Assembly: GCF_945957355.1 (NCBI RefSeq) | Contig: NZ_CAMFKM010000001.1 | Location: forward strand, 186,001-250,000 | Direction: 5' to 3' | Source: an uncultured Reyranella sp. | GTDB taxonomy: Bacteria > Pseudomonadota > Alphaproteobacteria > Reyranellales > Reyranellaceae | DNA: 64,000 nt | Shown: positions 25,420 to 35,738 of the stretch, in pieces | Position numbering within the stretch: position 1 is the stretch's first letter | Layout: each line of letters opens with the position of its first letter | Position numbers and translations under genes: made by a program | The notes under the pieces: generated by a model | Seen by the model: only the letters and a program-made list of their open reading frames with translations | Told to the model about the DNA's origin: nothing | Databases searched by the model: none

Positions 25420-28361
25420 AAGGTCTCTTCACCATCGGCGCGGAGCGGCGCTTCGCCGACGAGCTGGCGCGGGTGGTGTTGGCCGAGTACAGCGGCGATC
25501 CCCTCGCCCTCGCCGATGTCCTGATTCTGCTGCCGACGCGGCGCTCGGTGCGCGCCTTGCGCGAAGCCTTCCTGCGGGCCGCCGACGGCACACCCACGAT
25601 CCTACCGCGCATGGCGCCTTTGGGCGACGTCGACGACGGCGAATGGGAGATCGCCTCGGGCGACGGCGACGCGCTCACCCTGCCGCCCGCCATCGAGCCC
25701 GCAGAACGCGAGGCGTTGCTCGCACAGCTCGTGGCAGCCTTCACCGACGACCAGGGCCATCCCATTGCGCAGTCGGCGGCACAGGCGCTGAAACTTGCCC
25801 GCGAGCTCGGCCGCCTGCTCGACGAACTCGCCATCGAAGGCGTGTCGTTCGATCGGCTCGAAGGCCTCGTCGAAGGCAACTTCGCCAGCCACTGGCAGCG
25901 CACGCTGAAGTTCCTGGCCATCGTCGGCGAACACTGGCCGCAGATGCTCGCCGCGCGTGGACGGATCGATGCCATCGAGCGGCGTACCCTGGCGATCCGC
26001 AACCAGGCCAGACGCTGGCGTGAACGGCCGCCGCAGACACCGGTGATCGCCGCCGGCTCGACCGGCTCGCAGCCCGCGACCCGCGACCTGCTGGCGGCCA
26101 TCGTCGAACTGCCGCAGGGCGCGGTCGTCCTGCCCGGCCTCGATCACGACATGGACGACGCGAGCTGGGAGGCGCTCGATCCGTCGCATCCGCAATACGG
26201 TCTTCGCGAATTGCTGAGCGCGCTGGGCCGCGCGCGCAGCGACGTGGCGGAATGGCCCGGGGTCGCGGGCGGCTCGGCGCGTCATTTCCTCATCACCGAA
26301 CTGATGCGGCCGGCCGAGACCAGCGACTCCTGGGTCAAGCCGGAGCCGGCGTCGCTGGAGCATGTGACCCGCGCCGATTGCGCGACGCCGCACCAGGAAG
26401 CGCTGGTCGTGGCGCTGGCGCTGCGCAGCGTCCTCGACACACCGGCACGCACCGCAGCCCTGGTCACACCTGACCGCGAACTCGCACGGAGGGTCACCGC
26501 CGAATTGAAGCGCTGGCAGATCGACATCGACGATTCGGCCGGCGCGGCGCTCGCCGACACGCCGCCCGCCACGCTTCTGCATGCGCTGATCGCCACCGTC
26601 GATTCGAGCTTCGCGCCGGTCGAGTTGCTGGCGCTGCTCAAGCATCCGCTGTGCACCCTGGGCAGCGAACGCGCGGCCGTCCTCGATGCGACGCGGCGGC
26701 TCGACCGCAAGTGCCTGCGCGGCCTCAAGCCGGCGCCGGGCCTCGACGCGATCCGCGCTCGCATCGAAGAAGCAAAATTCGGCGATCCCGCCGATCGCAC
26801 CGCCGTGCGCACGTTGATCGATCGGCTGGGCGACGCCACCTCCGCACTGGTCGCGCTGATGCAGGGCGACGCGTCGCCGGATGCGCTGCTCGACGCGACC
26901 GTCGCCGCAGCGGAGAAGATCGCCTCGGTGGAGGCGCTATGGTCGGGCGACGCGGGCGGTGCGCTGGCCGACGTGCTGGGGCGACTGCGCACCGCCTGGA
27001 CCGACCGGCCCGCGATTGCATCCGGCGAATGGCCCGGCCTGTTCGACGCGATGCTGGAACCGGAAACCATCCGGCCCGCCTTCGGACGCCATCCGCGCCT
27101 CTCGATCTGGGGCCCGCTCGAAGCCCGACTGCAGCGCGCCGATCTTCTGGTGTTGGGTGGCCTGAACGAAGGCACCTGGCCGCCCGCCGTCGAGACCGGA
27201 CCGTGGATCAACCGCCCGATGCGCAACGATCTCGGCCTGCAGCAGCCGGAGCGTCGAATCGGCCTTTCTGCGCACGATTTCGTGGCAGCCCTCGGCGCCG
27301 AGCGCGTCCTGCTGACGCGCGCCGAGCGCGAAGGCGGCGCGCCGACCGTGCCGTCGCGCTGGCTGGCCCGCCTCGATGCCCTGTTCGGTTACGAGCTCGG
27401 CTCGGCGCCGGTCCCGGAATATATCCAGCGCGGCCGCCGCAGCTTCGTCGCCTGGGCGGAAAAGATCGACCGGCCGGACGACTACATACCGTGGCTGCGG
27501 CCCGAGCCGCGCCCGCCGCTCGAGGCGCGGCCCAAGCGTCTGTCCGTCTCCAGCGTCGAACAGTGGCGGCGCGATCCCTACGGTCTCTACGCCCGGCGCA
27601 TCCTCGGACTGGAGGCGCTCGATCCGCTGGAGGCTGAGCTGGGCGCGGCCGATCGTGGCAATGCCCTGCACGACGCACTCGACGAATTCCTGAAGGCACA
27701 TCCTTCCGGCGTGTTGCCACCCGATGCCGTGCGCGAGTTCGAAGAACTGGGCGAGAAGCATCTCGCCGACCTGCTGACGGCGCCGGCTGAACGGGCTTTC
27801 TGGTGGCCGCGCTTCCAGCGTCTCGCCCGCTGGTTCGTCGACGCGGAGAACGCGCGCCGTGCCGCCGGCACGAGGCTGCTGGCCAGCGAAAGCAAGGCCG
27901 CGATGACCGTGGGGCCTGCCGCGCATCCGCTGCGCATCGAGGCGCGGGCCGACCGGGTCGACGAGCTGGAGCGCGGCACCTGGGAGATCATCGACTACAA
28001 GACCGGTCGAGTGCCGACCAAGGACGAGCTGGAAGCCTTGTTCGCGCCACAGCTCCTGCTCGAGGCTGCGATGGCCGAGCGCGGCGGCTTCGAGAAGATC
28101 GAGGGCAAGGCCGAGACGGTGCGCCTGTCCTACTGGCAGGCCAACGGCCTGGGTGACGGCGGCAAGGTGAGCGAGATCAAGGGCAGCGACGAGCTGGTGG
28201 CCGAGATGATGGCGCTCGTCCAGAAAATGGCGGAGCACTTCGCCAACCCGGATACGCCTTATGCGGCGCTGCCCTGGCCCGCCTACGGTCCGCACTTCAA
28301 CGACTACGCCCATCTTGAACGTGTCGCCGAATGGTCGACGGCAGGCGGGGGCGACGAATGA
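25416..28361 (+). CDS. addB: AddB subunit of the AddAB helicase-nuclease
   Basis: A 981 aa partner of AddA in processing double-strand breaks for RecA-dependent repair. The N-terminus (VLILLPTRRSVRALREAFL) resembles the degenerate helicase core of AddB-type subunits. The C-terminal PD-(D/E)XK nuclease is readable in IEARADRVDELERGTWEIID followed by YKTG. Where Bacillus AddB has cysteines for a 4Fe-4S cluster around its nuclease, this protein has SVEQWRRDPYGLYARRIL without Cys, as in the alphaproteobacterial form. ATG at 25416 overlaps the murU stop; the addA ATG overlaps its own stop. Longer upstream frames are inside murU. Confidence 0.95.
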   Translation: MKGLFTIGAERRFADELARVVLAEYSGDPLALADVLILLPTRRSVRALREAFLRAADGTPTILPRMAPLGDVDDGEWEIASGDGDALTLPPAIEPAEREALLAQLVAAFTDDQGHPIAQSAAQALKLARELGRLLDELAIEGVSFDRLEGLVEGNFASHWQRTLKFLAIVGEHWPQMLAARGRIDAIERRTLAIRNQARRWRERPPQTPVIAAGSTGSQPATRDLLAAIVELPQGAVVLPGLDHDMDDASWEALDPSHPQYGLRELLSALGRARSDVAEWPGVAGGSARHFLITELMRPAETSDSWVKPEPASLEHVTRADCATPHQEALVVALALRSVLDTPARTAALVTPDRELARRVTAELKRWQIDIDDSAGAALADTPPATLLHALIATVDSSFAPVELLALLKHPLCTLGSERAAVLDATRRLDRKCLRGLKPAPGLDAIRARIEEAKFGDPADRTAVRTLIDRLGDATSALVALMQGDASPDALLDATVAAAEKIASVEALWSGDAGGALADVLGRLRTAWTDRPAIASGEWPGLFDAMLEPETIRPAFGRHPRLSIWGPLEARLQRADLLVLGGLNEGTWPPAVETGPWINRPMRNDLGLQQPERRIGLSAHDFVAALGAERVLLTRAEREGGAPTVPSRWLARLDALFGYELGSAPVPEYIQRGRRSFVAWAEKIDRPDDYIPWLRPEPRPPLEARPKRLSVSSVEQWRRDPYGLYARRILGLEALDPLEAELGAADRGNALHDALDEFLKAHPSGVLPPDAVREFEELGEKHLADLLTAPAERAFWWPRFQRLARWFVDAENARRAAGTRLLASESKAAMTVGPAAHPLRIEARADRVDELERGTWEIIDYKTGRVPTKDELEALFAPQLLLEAAMAERGGFEKIEGKAETVRLSYWQANGLGDGGKVSEIKGSDELVAEMMALVQKMAEHFANPDTPYAALPWPAYGPHFNDYAHLERVAEWSTAGGGDE

Positions 28362-31300
28362 GCGACGTACTCGACGCCATCGCGCTCGCGACCGACGCGC
28401 AACGGCGCGCCACCACACCCGACCATTCCGCCTGGGTCGAGGCCAATGCCGGTACGGGCAAGACCAAGGTCCTCACCGACCGCGTGACGCGGCTGCTGCT
28501 CGGCGGCGTCCGGCCCGAACGGATCCTCTGCCTCACCTTCACCAAGGCGGCGGCGGCCGAGATGCGCAACCGTCTCGCCCACCAGCTCGGCCGCTGGGCG
28601 CTGGCCGACGAGGCGACGCTCGACGCCGGCATCGCCAGGCTGATCGACAAGACGCCCGACCCGGTGCAAAGGATCGTGGCGCGCCGCCTGTTTGCGCGCG
28701 TGCTCGACGCGCCGGGCGGCATCAACATCCTCACCATCCACGCCTTCTGCCAGGCGCTGCTGAAGCGCTTCCCGCTGGAGGCGGGCGTGGCGCCCGGCTT
28801 CGACATCCTCGACGAGGCCGAGGCCCAGACGATCCTGCGCCGCGTGCAGGACGAGCAGATGGAAGATCTGGCGCAAAGCGAGGCATCCCCTGCGCTGGCT
28901 GCCGCCCTCGCCACGGTCGCGGCCAAGGTCTCGATCGCCGAATATGCGGAGCTGATGACGCGGCTGCTGAGCGAGCGCGCCTGGCTGCAGGCCCATGTCG
29001 TCGACGAAGCCGGTCTCGCAAAGCTCAGTCGCCGGCTGTCCCGGCAACTGAACTGCGAGCGCGTGCCGACGCTCGACGAAGCCGCCCTGCGCGAGGCGGC
29101 GCGGGCCTTGATCGAGACAGGCGGCAAGACCGATGCGCCGAACGGCCAGAAGATCGCAAGCTGGCTGGCCGACAACCGCAATGACTTGAGTCCCGCCTAT
29201 CGCGGCGTGTTCTTCACCAGCGAAGGGCAGGTGCGCAAGTCGCTGGCGACCAAGGCGGCACAGAAGCGACTGCCCGGCATCGTCGACATTCTCCAGGCCG
29301 AAGCCGAGCGTCTCGAATGCGCGCGGGGACAGGCTCTGGTCGAACTGACCCTAGCCCTGCTGCGACTGGGCCTCGACGTCGCCGATCGCTATACGCGCGC
29401 CAAGCGCCGCCGTGCCGTGCTCGACTACGACGACCTGATCGTCGCGACGCGCCGCCTGCTGGAGACGGCGGAAAGCGCCGCCTGGGTGCTCTTCAAGCTC
29501 GATGGCGGCATCGATCATGTGCTGGTCGACGAGGCGCAGGACACCAATCCCGACCAGTGGGAAGTGATCCGTCGCCTCACCGAGGAATTCTTCGTGGGCG
29601 AAGGCGCGGTGGGCCGCAGCCGCACGATCTTCGCCGTCGGTGACACCAAACAGTCGATCTTCGGCTTCCAGCGCGCCGATCCGCGCAAGCTGAAGGAGAT
29701 GCGCGTATGGTTCGACGAGCGCAGCCGCATCGCCGACCGTGTCTTCGTGCCGGTCGACCTCAACGTGTCGTTCCGCTCGACACCGGCCGTGCTCGATGCC
29801 GTCGACCGGGTGTTCGGCGAAATCGAAGCGGCGAAGGGCGTCGCCGAACCGGGCGACGTGATCCACCTGCCCAGCCGCAAGAACGAGCCGGGACGGGTCG
29901 AGTTGTGGCCGCTGGTCGAAGCAGGCGAAGACAAGGTCGACACGAAGGACATCGAGGGCACGGGAAGCAGCGCTTCTCAGGCGTTGCCGCACGAACGGCT
30001 GGCCCGTTTGATCGCCGCGCACGCCAGTCACCTGATCGCCACGGAGCGCCGCGCGCGCGACGGCGAGAAGCTGCATGCCGGTCACTTCATGGTGCTGGTG
30101 CGACGGCGCAACGAGTTCGTGAACGCGCTAGTGCGCGCGCTGAAGCGCGAGGGCGTCGAAGTCGCGGGCGTCGACCGGCTGAACCTCGGCCAGGAACTCG
30201 CGATTCAGGACCTGCTGGCGTTGGCGCGCTTCGTCCTGCTGCCGCAGGACGATCTCAACCTTGCCGCCCTCCTCAAGTCTCCGCTGATCGGTCTCAGCGA
30301 GGACCAGCTCTTCATCCTGGCGTGGAAGCGCCCCAGTCATCTCTGGCGCGCCCTGCGCGAACGCTCCAGCGAGGCGCCGTTCGCCGCGGCCCATGCGACC
30401 CTGGCCGAGTGGCTGCGGCGTGCCGACTACCAGACGCCCTTCGATTTCTTCGCCCGCGTGCTCGGCCCGGAAGGCGGCCGTCGCCGGCTGCTGGAGCGGC
30501 TGGGGCGCGAGGCTTCGGATCCGATCGACGAGCTGCTGGCGCGCGCCTTGCAGTACGAAGGTATCGAGGGTGGTTCGCTGCAGGGCTTCCTGCGCTGGTT
30601 CGAGACCGGCGGTGGCGAGATCAAGCGCGATCTTGACCAGAACCGCAGGCGCGAGCTGCGCATCCTGACCGTGCACGCCTCGAAGGGCCTGCAGGCGCCG
30701 ATCGTCTACCTGCCGGACACGACGCGGGTGCCGCGCGATTCCGAACGGCTGCTGGCCGGTGCCGACGGGGAGGCGCGTCTCTGGCTGCCGCGGACCGACG
30801 ATGCCAACGAAGCGGCGCGCGCCTGGCGCGGCGACGTGCGAGAGCGCGCGCTGGAGGAGCAGAACCGGCTCCTCTATGTCGCCATGACCCGCGCCGAGGA
30901 CCGGCTCTATGTCGGCGGCTGGGTCGGCTCGAAGAAGCCCGATCGCGGCTGCTGGTACGAGCGCATCGAAGCCGGGCTACGCGCCAGCAGCGAGGACGGG
31001 AGCGGCCGTGCCGTGGCGCGGCGGTTCGACTTCACCTCGCTCGTGGCCGACGGCTGGTCGGGCGATGGCTTCGAACTGACGAACGAAGGGCATGTCGTCG
31101 AAGCCGAGCAGCGCGAGTTGCCGATCGCCGACGAGGCGCCGCAGCCACCCTGGTGGACCGAGCCCGCCCCGGGCGAGCCCGACCCGCCGACGCCGCTCGC
31201 CCCGTCGCAGCCCCTCCCCGACGAAGCGGCGGCCGCGCCGCGCGCCTACAGTCCGCTGATCGCCGACGATCCCAGGCGCTGGCAGCGCGGCCTGCTGCTG

Positions 31301-31795
31301 CACGACCTGCTGCGCCATCTTCCCGGCCTGCCCGCCGCCGAGCGCGCTGCTGCCGCCCGCCGCTTCCTCGCGCAGCCCGCGCATGGGCTTTCGCCGGAGG
31401 ATATCGGGCAATGGGCCAACGAAGCGCTCTCCGTCACGGAAGCACCGGCGCATGCCGCGCTTTTCGCCGAAGGATCGCGCGCGGAAGTGCCGTTGATCGG
31501 CACCGTGCAGACGCCGCGCGGCACCTTCACCGTCAGCGGCCAGGTCGACCGGCTGGCCGTCTCGTCCACGGAAGTGCTGATCGTCGACTACAAGACGAAC
31601 CGCCCGCCGCCCGAAGCGGCCGACGGTGTGGCGCTGGCCTATCGCCGGCAGCTCGCGCTGTATCGCGCCCTGCTCCAGCGGATCTATCCCGGCCGGACGG
31701 TGAGGGCTTTCCTGCTCTGGACGGCGGCGCCGCGGCTCATGGAGCTCTCCGCAGAAACCCTAGATAAATCAATGCCTTATGCCGCCGCATCTTGA
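28358..31795 (+). CDS. addA: AddA subunit of the AddAB helicase-nuclease
   Basis: A 1145 aa UvrD-family 3'-5' helicase with a C-terminal nuclease. Motifs in order: Walker [13 protein letters not shown], Ia [79 protein letters not shown] and [19 protein letters not shown]. The RecB-type nuclease has [12 protein letters not shown] and [12 protein letters not shown]. All catalytic residues are present. It forms the end of the coupled run from tsaE. The last codons overlap a possible trxA promoter. Confidence 0.97.
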   Translation: MSDVLDAIALATDAQRRATTPDHSAWVEANAGTGKTKVLTDRVTRLLLGGVRPERILCLTFTKAAAAEMRNRLAHQLGRWALADEATLDAGIARLIDKTPDPVQRIVARRLFARVLDAPGGINILTIHAFCQALLKRFPLEAGVAPGFDILDEAEAQTILRRVQDEQMEDLAQSEASPALAAALATVAAKVSIAEYAELMTRLLSERAWLQAHVVDEAGLAKLSRRLSRQLNCERVPTLDEAALREAARALIETGGKTDAPNGQKIASWLADNRNDLSPAYRGVFFTSEGQVRKSLATKAAQKRLPGIVDILQAEAERLECARGQALVELTLALLRLGLDVADRYTRAKRRRAVLDYDDLIVATRRLLETAESAAWVLFKLDGGIDHVLVDEAQDTNPDQWEVIRRLTEEFFVGEGAVGRSRTIFAVGDTKQSIFGFQRADPRKLKEMRVWFDERSRIADRVFVPVDLNVSFRSTPAVLDAVDRVFGEIEAAKGVAEPGDVIHLPSRKNEPGRVELWPLVEAGEDKVDTKDIEGTGSSASQALPHERLARLIAAHASHLIATERRARDGEKLHAGHFMVLVRRRNEFVNALVRALKREGVEVAGVDRLNLGQELAIQDLLALARFVLLPQDDLNLAALLKSPLIGLSEDQLFILAWKRPSHLWRALRERSSEAPFAAAHATLAEWLRRADYQTPFDFFARVLGPEGGRRRLLERLGREASDPIDELLARALQYEGIEGGSLQGFLRWFETGGGEIKRDLDQNRRRELRILTVHASKGLQAPIVYLPDTTRVPRDSERLLAGADGEARLWLPRTDDANEAARAWRGDVRERALEEQNRLLYVAMTRAEDRLYVGGWVGSKKPDRGCWYERIEAGLRASSEDGSGRAVARRFDFTSLVADGWSGDGFELTNEGHVVEAEQRELPIADEAPQPPWWTEPAPGEPDPPTPLAPSQPLPDEAAAAPRAYSPLIADDPRRWQRGLLLHDLLRHLPGLPAAERAAAARRFLAQPAHGLSPEDIGQWANEALSVTEAPAHAALFAEGSRAEVPLIGTVQTPRGTFTVSGQVDRLAVSSTEVLIVDYKTNRPPPEAADGVALAYRRQLALYRALLQRIYPGRTVRAFLLWTAAPRLMELSAETLDKSMPYAAAS

Positions 31796-31820
31796 CTCGG
31801 GGGGCGTGCGTTCCTAGCTT
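31792..31820 (+). promoter_or_regulatory. possible trxA promoter overlapping the addA stop
   Basis: TTGACT (31792-31797) and TAGCTT (31815-31820) are separated by 17 bases, fitting a sigma-70 type promoter with a good -35 and a weak -10. It would give trxA its own transcript with a leader of about 55 bases. This is a consensus reading only. Confidence 0.35.
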
Positions 31821-31881
31821 CTGGGCCAAGGGCGGCGCCGGTCCCATCGACCGGCCTGTAGTGTATTTGGGAGAACCCGCG

Positions 31882-32199
31882 ATGACCGTCAAAGCAACCG
31901 ATGCTTCCTTCGAAGAGGAAGTCCTGAAATCCGACACGCCCGTCCTCGTCGACTTCTGGGCCGAATGGTGCGGCCCCTGCCGCATGATCGGCCCCTCGCT
32001 GGAGGACATCTCCAAGGAGATGGACGGCAAGCTCAAGGTCGTGAAGATCAACATCGACGAGAACCCGATGGCGCCGACGCGCTACGGCGTCCGGTCGATC
32101 CCGACCCTGCTGCTGTTCAAGAACGGCCAGGTCGCCGCCACCAAGATCGGCGCCGAGCCGAAGCAGAAGCTGGTGAGCTGGATCAACACCGTCGTCTGA
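31882..32199 (+). CDS. trxA: thioredoxin
   Basis: A 105 aa cytosolic dithiol reductant. The active site is [15 protein letters not shown], with the buried Asp of the family before it (LVDFWAEW), and the cis-Pro loop RSIPTLLLF. The ATG at 31882 follows GGGAGAA. It lies downstream of addA and converges on folC ten bases after its stop. The addA-trxA-folC-accD-(trp) neighbourhood is common in alphaproteobacteria. Confidence 0.97.
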   Translation: MTVKATDASFEEEVLKSDTPVLVDFWAEWCGPCRMIGPSLEDISKEMDGKLKVVKINIDENPMAPTRYGVRSIPTLLLFKNGQVAATKIGAEPKQKLVSWINTVV

Positions 32200-32209
32200 C
32201 GGGAACGGC

Positions 32210-33508
32210 TCAGCTGTTGCGGACGAGGACTTCGCCCGCGAGATAGAGCGAGCCGCAGATGAGAATGCGCATCGGCGTGGGCTGGGTGGCCAACAGGTCT
32301 TCCAGTGCCGCGCCGATGTCGTTTGCGGGCGTGCAATCGAGGCCGACATCGGCCGCCTTGGCGCAGGCCTCCTGCGGCGTGTAGGCGGCGTGCCCTTCCG
32401 GGAACGGCACCGCCCGAGCCGCCGTGGCGTGGCGCGCGAGCGGGCGCAGGAAGCCCGACGCGTCCTTGGTCGTCTGCATGGCGAAGACCAAGTAGAGCGG
32501 CAGTGCTGCCGGCTCCCTGGCCCATTCCGCCGCCATGCGGCCGAGCACGATGCCGCAATCCTCGTTGTGCCCGCCGTCGAGCCAGAGTTCGCAACCCGGC
32601 GGCATCGATCCCGGCAGAGGCCCCTTGCTGAGACGCTGCAGCCGCGCCGGCCATTCGACGGACGCCAGCCCCGTGCGGATCGCGGCGTCGCCGATGTCGA
32701 AGCGTGCTGCCCGCAGGCGCTCGATGCACGCGACGGCGGTCGCGGCATTGTCGATCTGGTGGGCGCCGGCCAGCGCCGGGTTGGGCAGGTCGAGCGTGAG
32801 AAGATCGCTCTCGTAGCGGAAACCCGTCTCCTGCGGCGTCACCTGCCATTCGCGCCCCATGCGGAACAGCGGTGCCGCCAGCTTGGCCGCCTCGGTCCCG
32901 ATGACCTCGGCGCTGACATCGCGCTGCCGGCCGATCACGGCCGGTGTCGCGCGCTTGATGATGCCTGCTTTTTCCCAGGCGATGCCTTCGAGCTTGTCGC
33001 CGAGGAAGCCCGTATGGTCGTAACCGACCGGCGTGATCGCCGACAGGACGGGCTCGATCACGTTGGTGCTGTCGTAGCGCCCGCCCATGCCGACCTCGAT
33101 GATGCCGAGATCGGCCGGCACGCGGGAGAAGGCCAGGAACGCCAGCGCCGTGGTGATGTCGAAGAAGGAGATCGGCGTGTCGCCGTTCGCCTCCTCGCAC
33201 TCGGTCAGCATCTCGTCGAGTTCATGATCGTCGATCAGCCGGCCGGCGATGCGGATGCGCTCGTTGAAACGCACGAGATGCGGCGACGTGTAGACATGGA
33301 CGCGATAGCCAGCAGCCTCGGCCATGGCGCGCAGGTAAGCGACCAGTGAGCCCTTGCCGTTGGTGCCCGCGACATGGATCAGCGGCGGCAGCTTCTTTTC
33401 GGGAGAACCCAGGCGCACGAGCAGCCGTTCGATGCGCTCCAGCCCGAGGGTGATGACCCGCGGATGGTGACTCATCAGACGCTGAACGATCGGATCGTTC
33501 GCGGTCAC
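32210..33508 (-). CDS. folC: folylpolyglutamate synthase/dihydrofolate synthase
   Basis: A 432 aa Mur-ligase-family enzyme adding glutamate to dihydropteroate and folates. The P-loop is HVAGTNGKGSLVAYL; YTSPHLVRFNERIRI and EVGMGGRYDSTNVIEP are FolC signatures, and WLDGGHNEDCG is the C-terminal motif. ATG at 33508 is 13 bases after the accD stop, so the two are an operon. Both activities (FPGS and DHFS) are usual in bacterial FolC; the Ala/Asp binding residues were not checked individually. Confidence 0.95.
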   Translation of the reverse strand: MTANDPIVQRLMSHHPRVITLGLERIERLLVRLGSPEKKLPPLIHVAGTNGKGSLVAYLRAMAEAAGYRVHVYTSPHLVRFNERIRIAGRLIDDHELDEMLTECEEANGDTPISFFDITTALAFLAFSRVPADLGIIEVGMGGRYDSTNVIEPVLSAITPVGYDHTGFLGDKLEGIAWEKAGIIKRATPAVIGRQRDVSAEVIGTEAAKLAAPLFRMGREWQVTPQETGFRYESDLLTLDLPNPALAGAHQIDNAATAVACIERLRAARFDIGDAAIRTGLASVEWPARLQRLSKGPLPGSMPPGCELWLDGGHNEDCGIVLGRMAAEWAREPAALPLYLVFAMQTTKDASGFLRPLARHATAARAVPFPEGHAAYTPQEACAKAADVGLDCTPANDIGAALEDLLATQPTPMRILICGSLYLAGEVLVRNS

Positions 33509-33521
33509 GTCAGCAATTCCT

Positions 33522-34415
33522 TCAGCGTGAAGACGGCACCGCGAGGGCGCGGTTTTCGACGATCAGCGGATCCATGAACAGCGAGACCATGCGGATCAGA
33601 GTCTCGCGCATCTTGTGACGATGCACGACGGCATCGACCATGCCGTGCTCGAGCAGGTATTCCGAGCGCTGGAAGCCTTCGGGAAGCTCCTGGCGGATCG
33701 TGTCCTGGATCACGCGCGGGCCGGCGAAACCGATGATGGCGTCGGGCTCGGCGATATGGACGTCGCCCAGCATGGCGAACGAAGCCGAGACGCCGCCGGT
33801 CGTCGGATCGGTCAGCACGACGATGTAGGGCAGCCCTGCCTGCTTCACCTTGCGCACGGCGATCGTCGTGCGCGTGAGCTGCATCAGCGAGAGGATGCCC
33901 TCCTGCATGCGCGCGCCGCCGGAAGCGGAGAAGACGATTAGCGGCGCCCCGCGCGCGACGGCAAGATCGGCGGCCATCACCAGACCTTCGCCGACAGCCG
34001 TGCCCATCGAGCCGCCCATGAAGCCGAAGTCGAGCAGCGCCACGACGGAGAGGCGGCTGCCCATCAGGCCGCTCGCCACGACCAGCGCGTCGGTCGTGCC
34101 CTCGGCCTTGGCCTGGGCCTCCTTCAGGCGCGCGTCATAGCGCTTGGTGTCGCGGAACTTGAGCGGATCGGCGTTCACCCGCGGCAGCGGATGCAGCTCG
34201 AACTTACCCTCGTCGAACAGGAACGGCAGCCGCTTCATCGGCCGTAGCCGCATGTGGTGGCCGCAATGGCTGCAGACCTCCTGGTTGGCCTCCCAGTCGC
34301 GCGTGAACAGCATCTGTTCGCACTTGGGGCACTTCACCCAGAGATTGTCCGGCACTTCCTTGCGGGCGACCAGCGCACGCAGCTTGGGGCGGACGAAGTT
34401 GGTCAGCCAGTTCAT
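33522..34415 (-). CDS. accD: acetyl-CoA carboxylase carboxyltransferase beta subunit
   Basis: A 297 aa subunit that, with AccA, transfers CO2 from carboxybiotin to acetyl-CoA for fatty-acid synthesis. The N-terminal zinc ribbon is VKCPKCEQ...VCSHCGHH (four Cys). The crotonase-type core has DFGFMGGSMGTAVGE, FSASGGARMQEGILSLMQL and DPTTGGVSASFAMLGD. Length and motif order are standard. It is the first gene of accD-folC; 37 bases upstream ends the carboxypeptidase gene on the same strand. Confidence 0.97.
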   Translation of the reverse strand: MNWLTNFVRPKLRALVARKEVPDNLWVKCPKCEQMLFTRDWEANQEVCSHCGHHMRLRPMKRLPFLFDEGKFELHPLPRVNADPLKFRDTKRYDARLKEAQAKAEGTTDALVVASGLMGSRLSVVALLDFGFMGGSMGTAVGEGLVMAADLAVARGAPLIVFSASGGARMQEGILSLMQLTRTTIAVRKVKQAGLPYIVVLTDPTTGGVSASFAMLGDVHIAEPDAIIGFAGPRVIQDTIRQELPEGFQRSEYLLEHGMVDAVVHRHKMRETLIRMVSLFMDPLIVENRALAVPSSR

Positions 34416-34452
34416 GGGCGCGGTATCGCACGAATGAGGGGACCGGCCAAGG

Positions 34453-35697
34453 TCAGCGCCAGAACCCGCTGAACGGCGCGGCGATGTCCGAGGATTTCTT
34501 CACGACGCAGAAGGATTTCCGGGCCTGATACTCGGCGCACAGCCTCTGCGCCGTCTCCGGCTGCAGGTCCGCGATGATGGCCGCCTGTTTGGTCACCTGG
34601 TTCGATGCGACCGGCAGGATCCATTCCTTCCCGGCATGGGCTATGCCCATCGCCATCAGCCGGGCCTGTCCGGCATCGAACGCGTTCTTGGCAGTGCGCC
34701 AGTCGCCGAAAGTGCCGAGCCACACGGCATCGCCGGGATAGTCATAGCGCATGGGATTGCATTCGGCGGAGGGAAATACCGTCGTTGGCGCGCCGCCTGA
34801 GTTCTTCGTCTGCCAGATCTTCTGGCGGCTGCCGGCCGTCTTCTGCGCATAGGCCTCGTCGAACAGGCGAACCAGGAACTCGTCGCGCAGGTCGGAGCGA
34901 CGGAACCCGAAGGCGACGGCGACGAGCCGCCGTCCGTCCCGCACCGCGCTGCCCACGATGTTGAAGCCCGAGGCACAGATGAACCCGGTTTTCAGCCCGT
35001 CGGCATAGGGCGAATAGAGTTCGAGGAACTTCACGCCGGGTCCGATCCGCTGCTTGCCCAGCATGAAGTCCTTGGTGCGGAAGTAGCCGTAATACTCGGG
35101 GAAGTCCTTGATGATCGCGAGCGCCAGAATGGCCATGTCGCGCGCCGTCGTCACCTGTTCCGGATCGGGCCAGCCATTGGCGTTGCGGAAGATCGTGGCC
35201 GTCATGCCCAGACGCTTCGCCGTGTCGGTCATGCGCTGGGCGAAAGCCGGCTCCGAGCCGGAAATCTGCTCGCCGAACGCGGTTGCGACGTCGTTCGCGG
35301 AGCGGGCGACCAGCGCCTGGATTCCCTGTTCCACCGTGATGGCCTGACCCGGCGCGAGACCGAGATGCGAGGCGGGCTTCCTGCGCGCATTCTCCGAGAA
35401 GGCGAGCGTGCTGCCGAGCTGCAGGCGGCCGGTCTTCAACTCCTCGAAGACGATGTAGATCGTCATGATCTTGGTGAGCGATGCGGGGTGCCAGAGCGCG
35501 CCTGCATTGCGGTCGAGCAATGTCTCCCCGGTCGCCGCGTCGACGACGACGTAGGGGCCGGCCGGAACGGGGCCGGTCGGCGAGGCCACGGAGGCGATCT
35601 GGGCCCGCGCGGGCGCCAGCGAGAGGGCGAACAGGCCCAGAATACACAGCAGGAGACGCACGTTCATTGCCATCGATGCCGGAGAAGCCGACAGCAT
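34453..35697 (-). CDS. D-alanyl-D-alanine carboxypeptidase (S11, low-molecular-weight PBP)
   Basis: A roughly 414 aa periplasmic peptidase trimming the terminal D-Ala from peptidoglycan stem peptides. After a signal peptide (NVRLLLCILGLFALSLAPARAQ), the three penicillin-binding motifs are SLTK (in HPASLTKIMT), SAN (in ARSANDVATA) and KTG (in DGLKTGFI). A C-terminal stretch of about 110 residues with GTFGDWRTAKNAFDAGQARL looks SPOR-like, a domain that binds denuded glycan. The start is uncertain: ATG 35697 has GGAAGGG upstream, while ATGs at 35673 and 35667 are nearer the signal peptide. Divergent from the next gene. Confidence 0.92.
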   Translation of the reverse strand: MLSASPASMAMNVRLLLCILGLFALSLAPARAQIASVASPTGPVPAGPYVVVDAATGETLLDRNAGALWHPASLTKIMTIYIVFEELKTGRLQLGSTLAFSENARRKPASHLGLAPGQAITVEQGIQALVARSANDVATAFGEQISGSEPAFAQRMTDTAKRLGMTATIFRNANGWPDPEQVTTARDMAILALAIIKDFPEYYGYFRTKDFMLGKQRIGPGVKFLELYSPYADGLKTGFICASGFNIVGSAVRDGRRLVAVAFGFRRSDLRDEFLVRLFDEAYAQKTAGSRQKIWQTKNSGGAPTTVFPSAECNPMRYDYPGDAVWLGTFGDWRTAKNAFDAGQARLMAMGIAHAGKEWILPVASNQVTKQAAIIADLQPETAQRLCAEYQARKSFCVVKKSSDIAAPFSGFWR

Positions 35698-35738
35698 ACG
35701 CCCTTCCAACGGCCCGCGGGAGGCATTAGATCGGAAGC

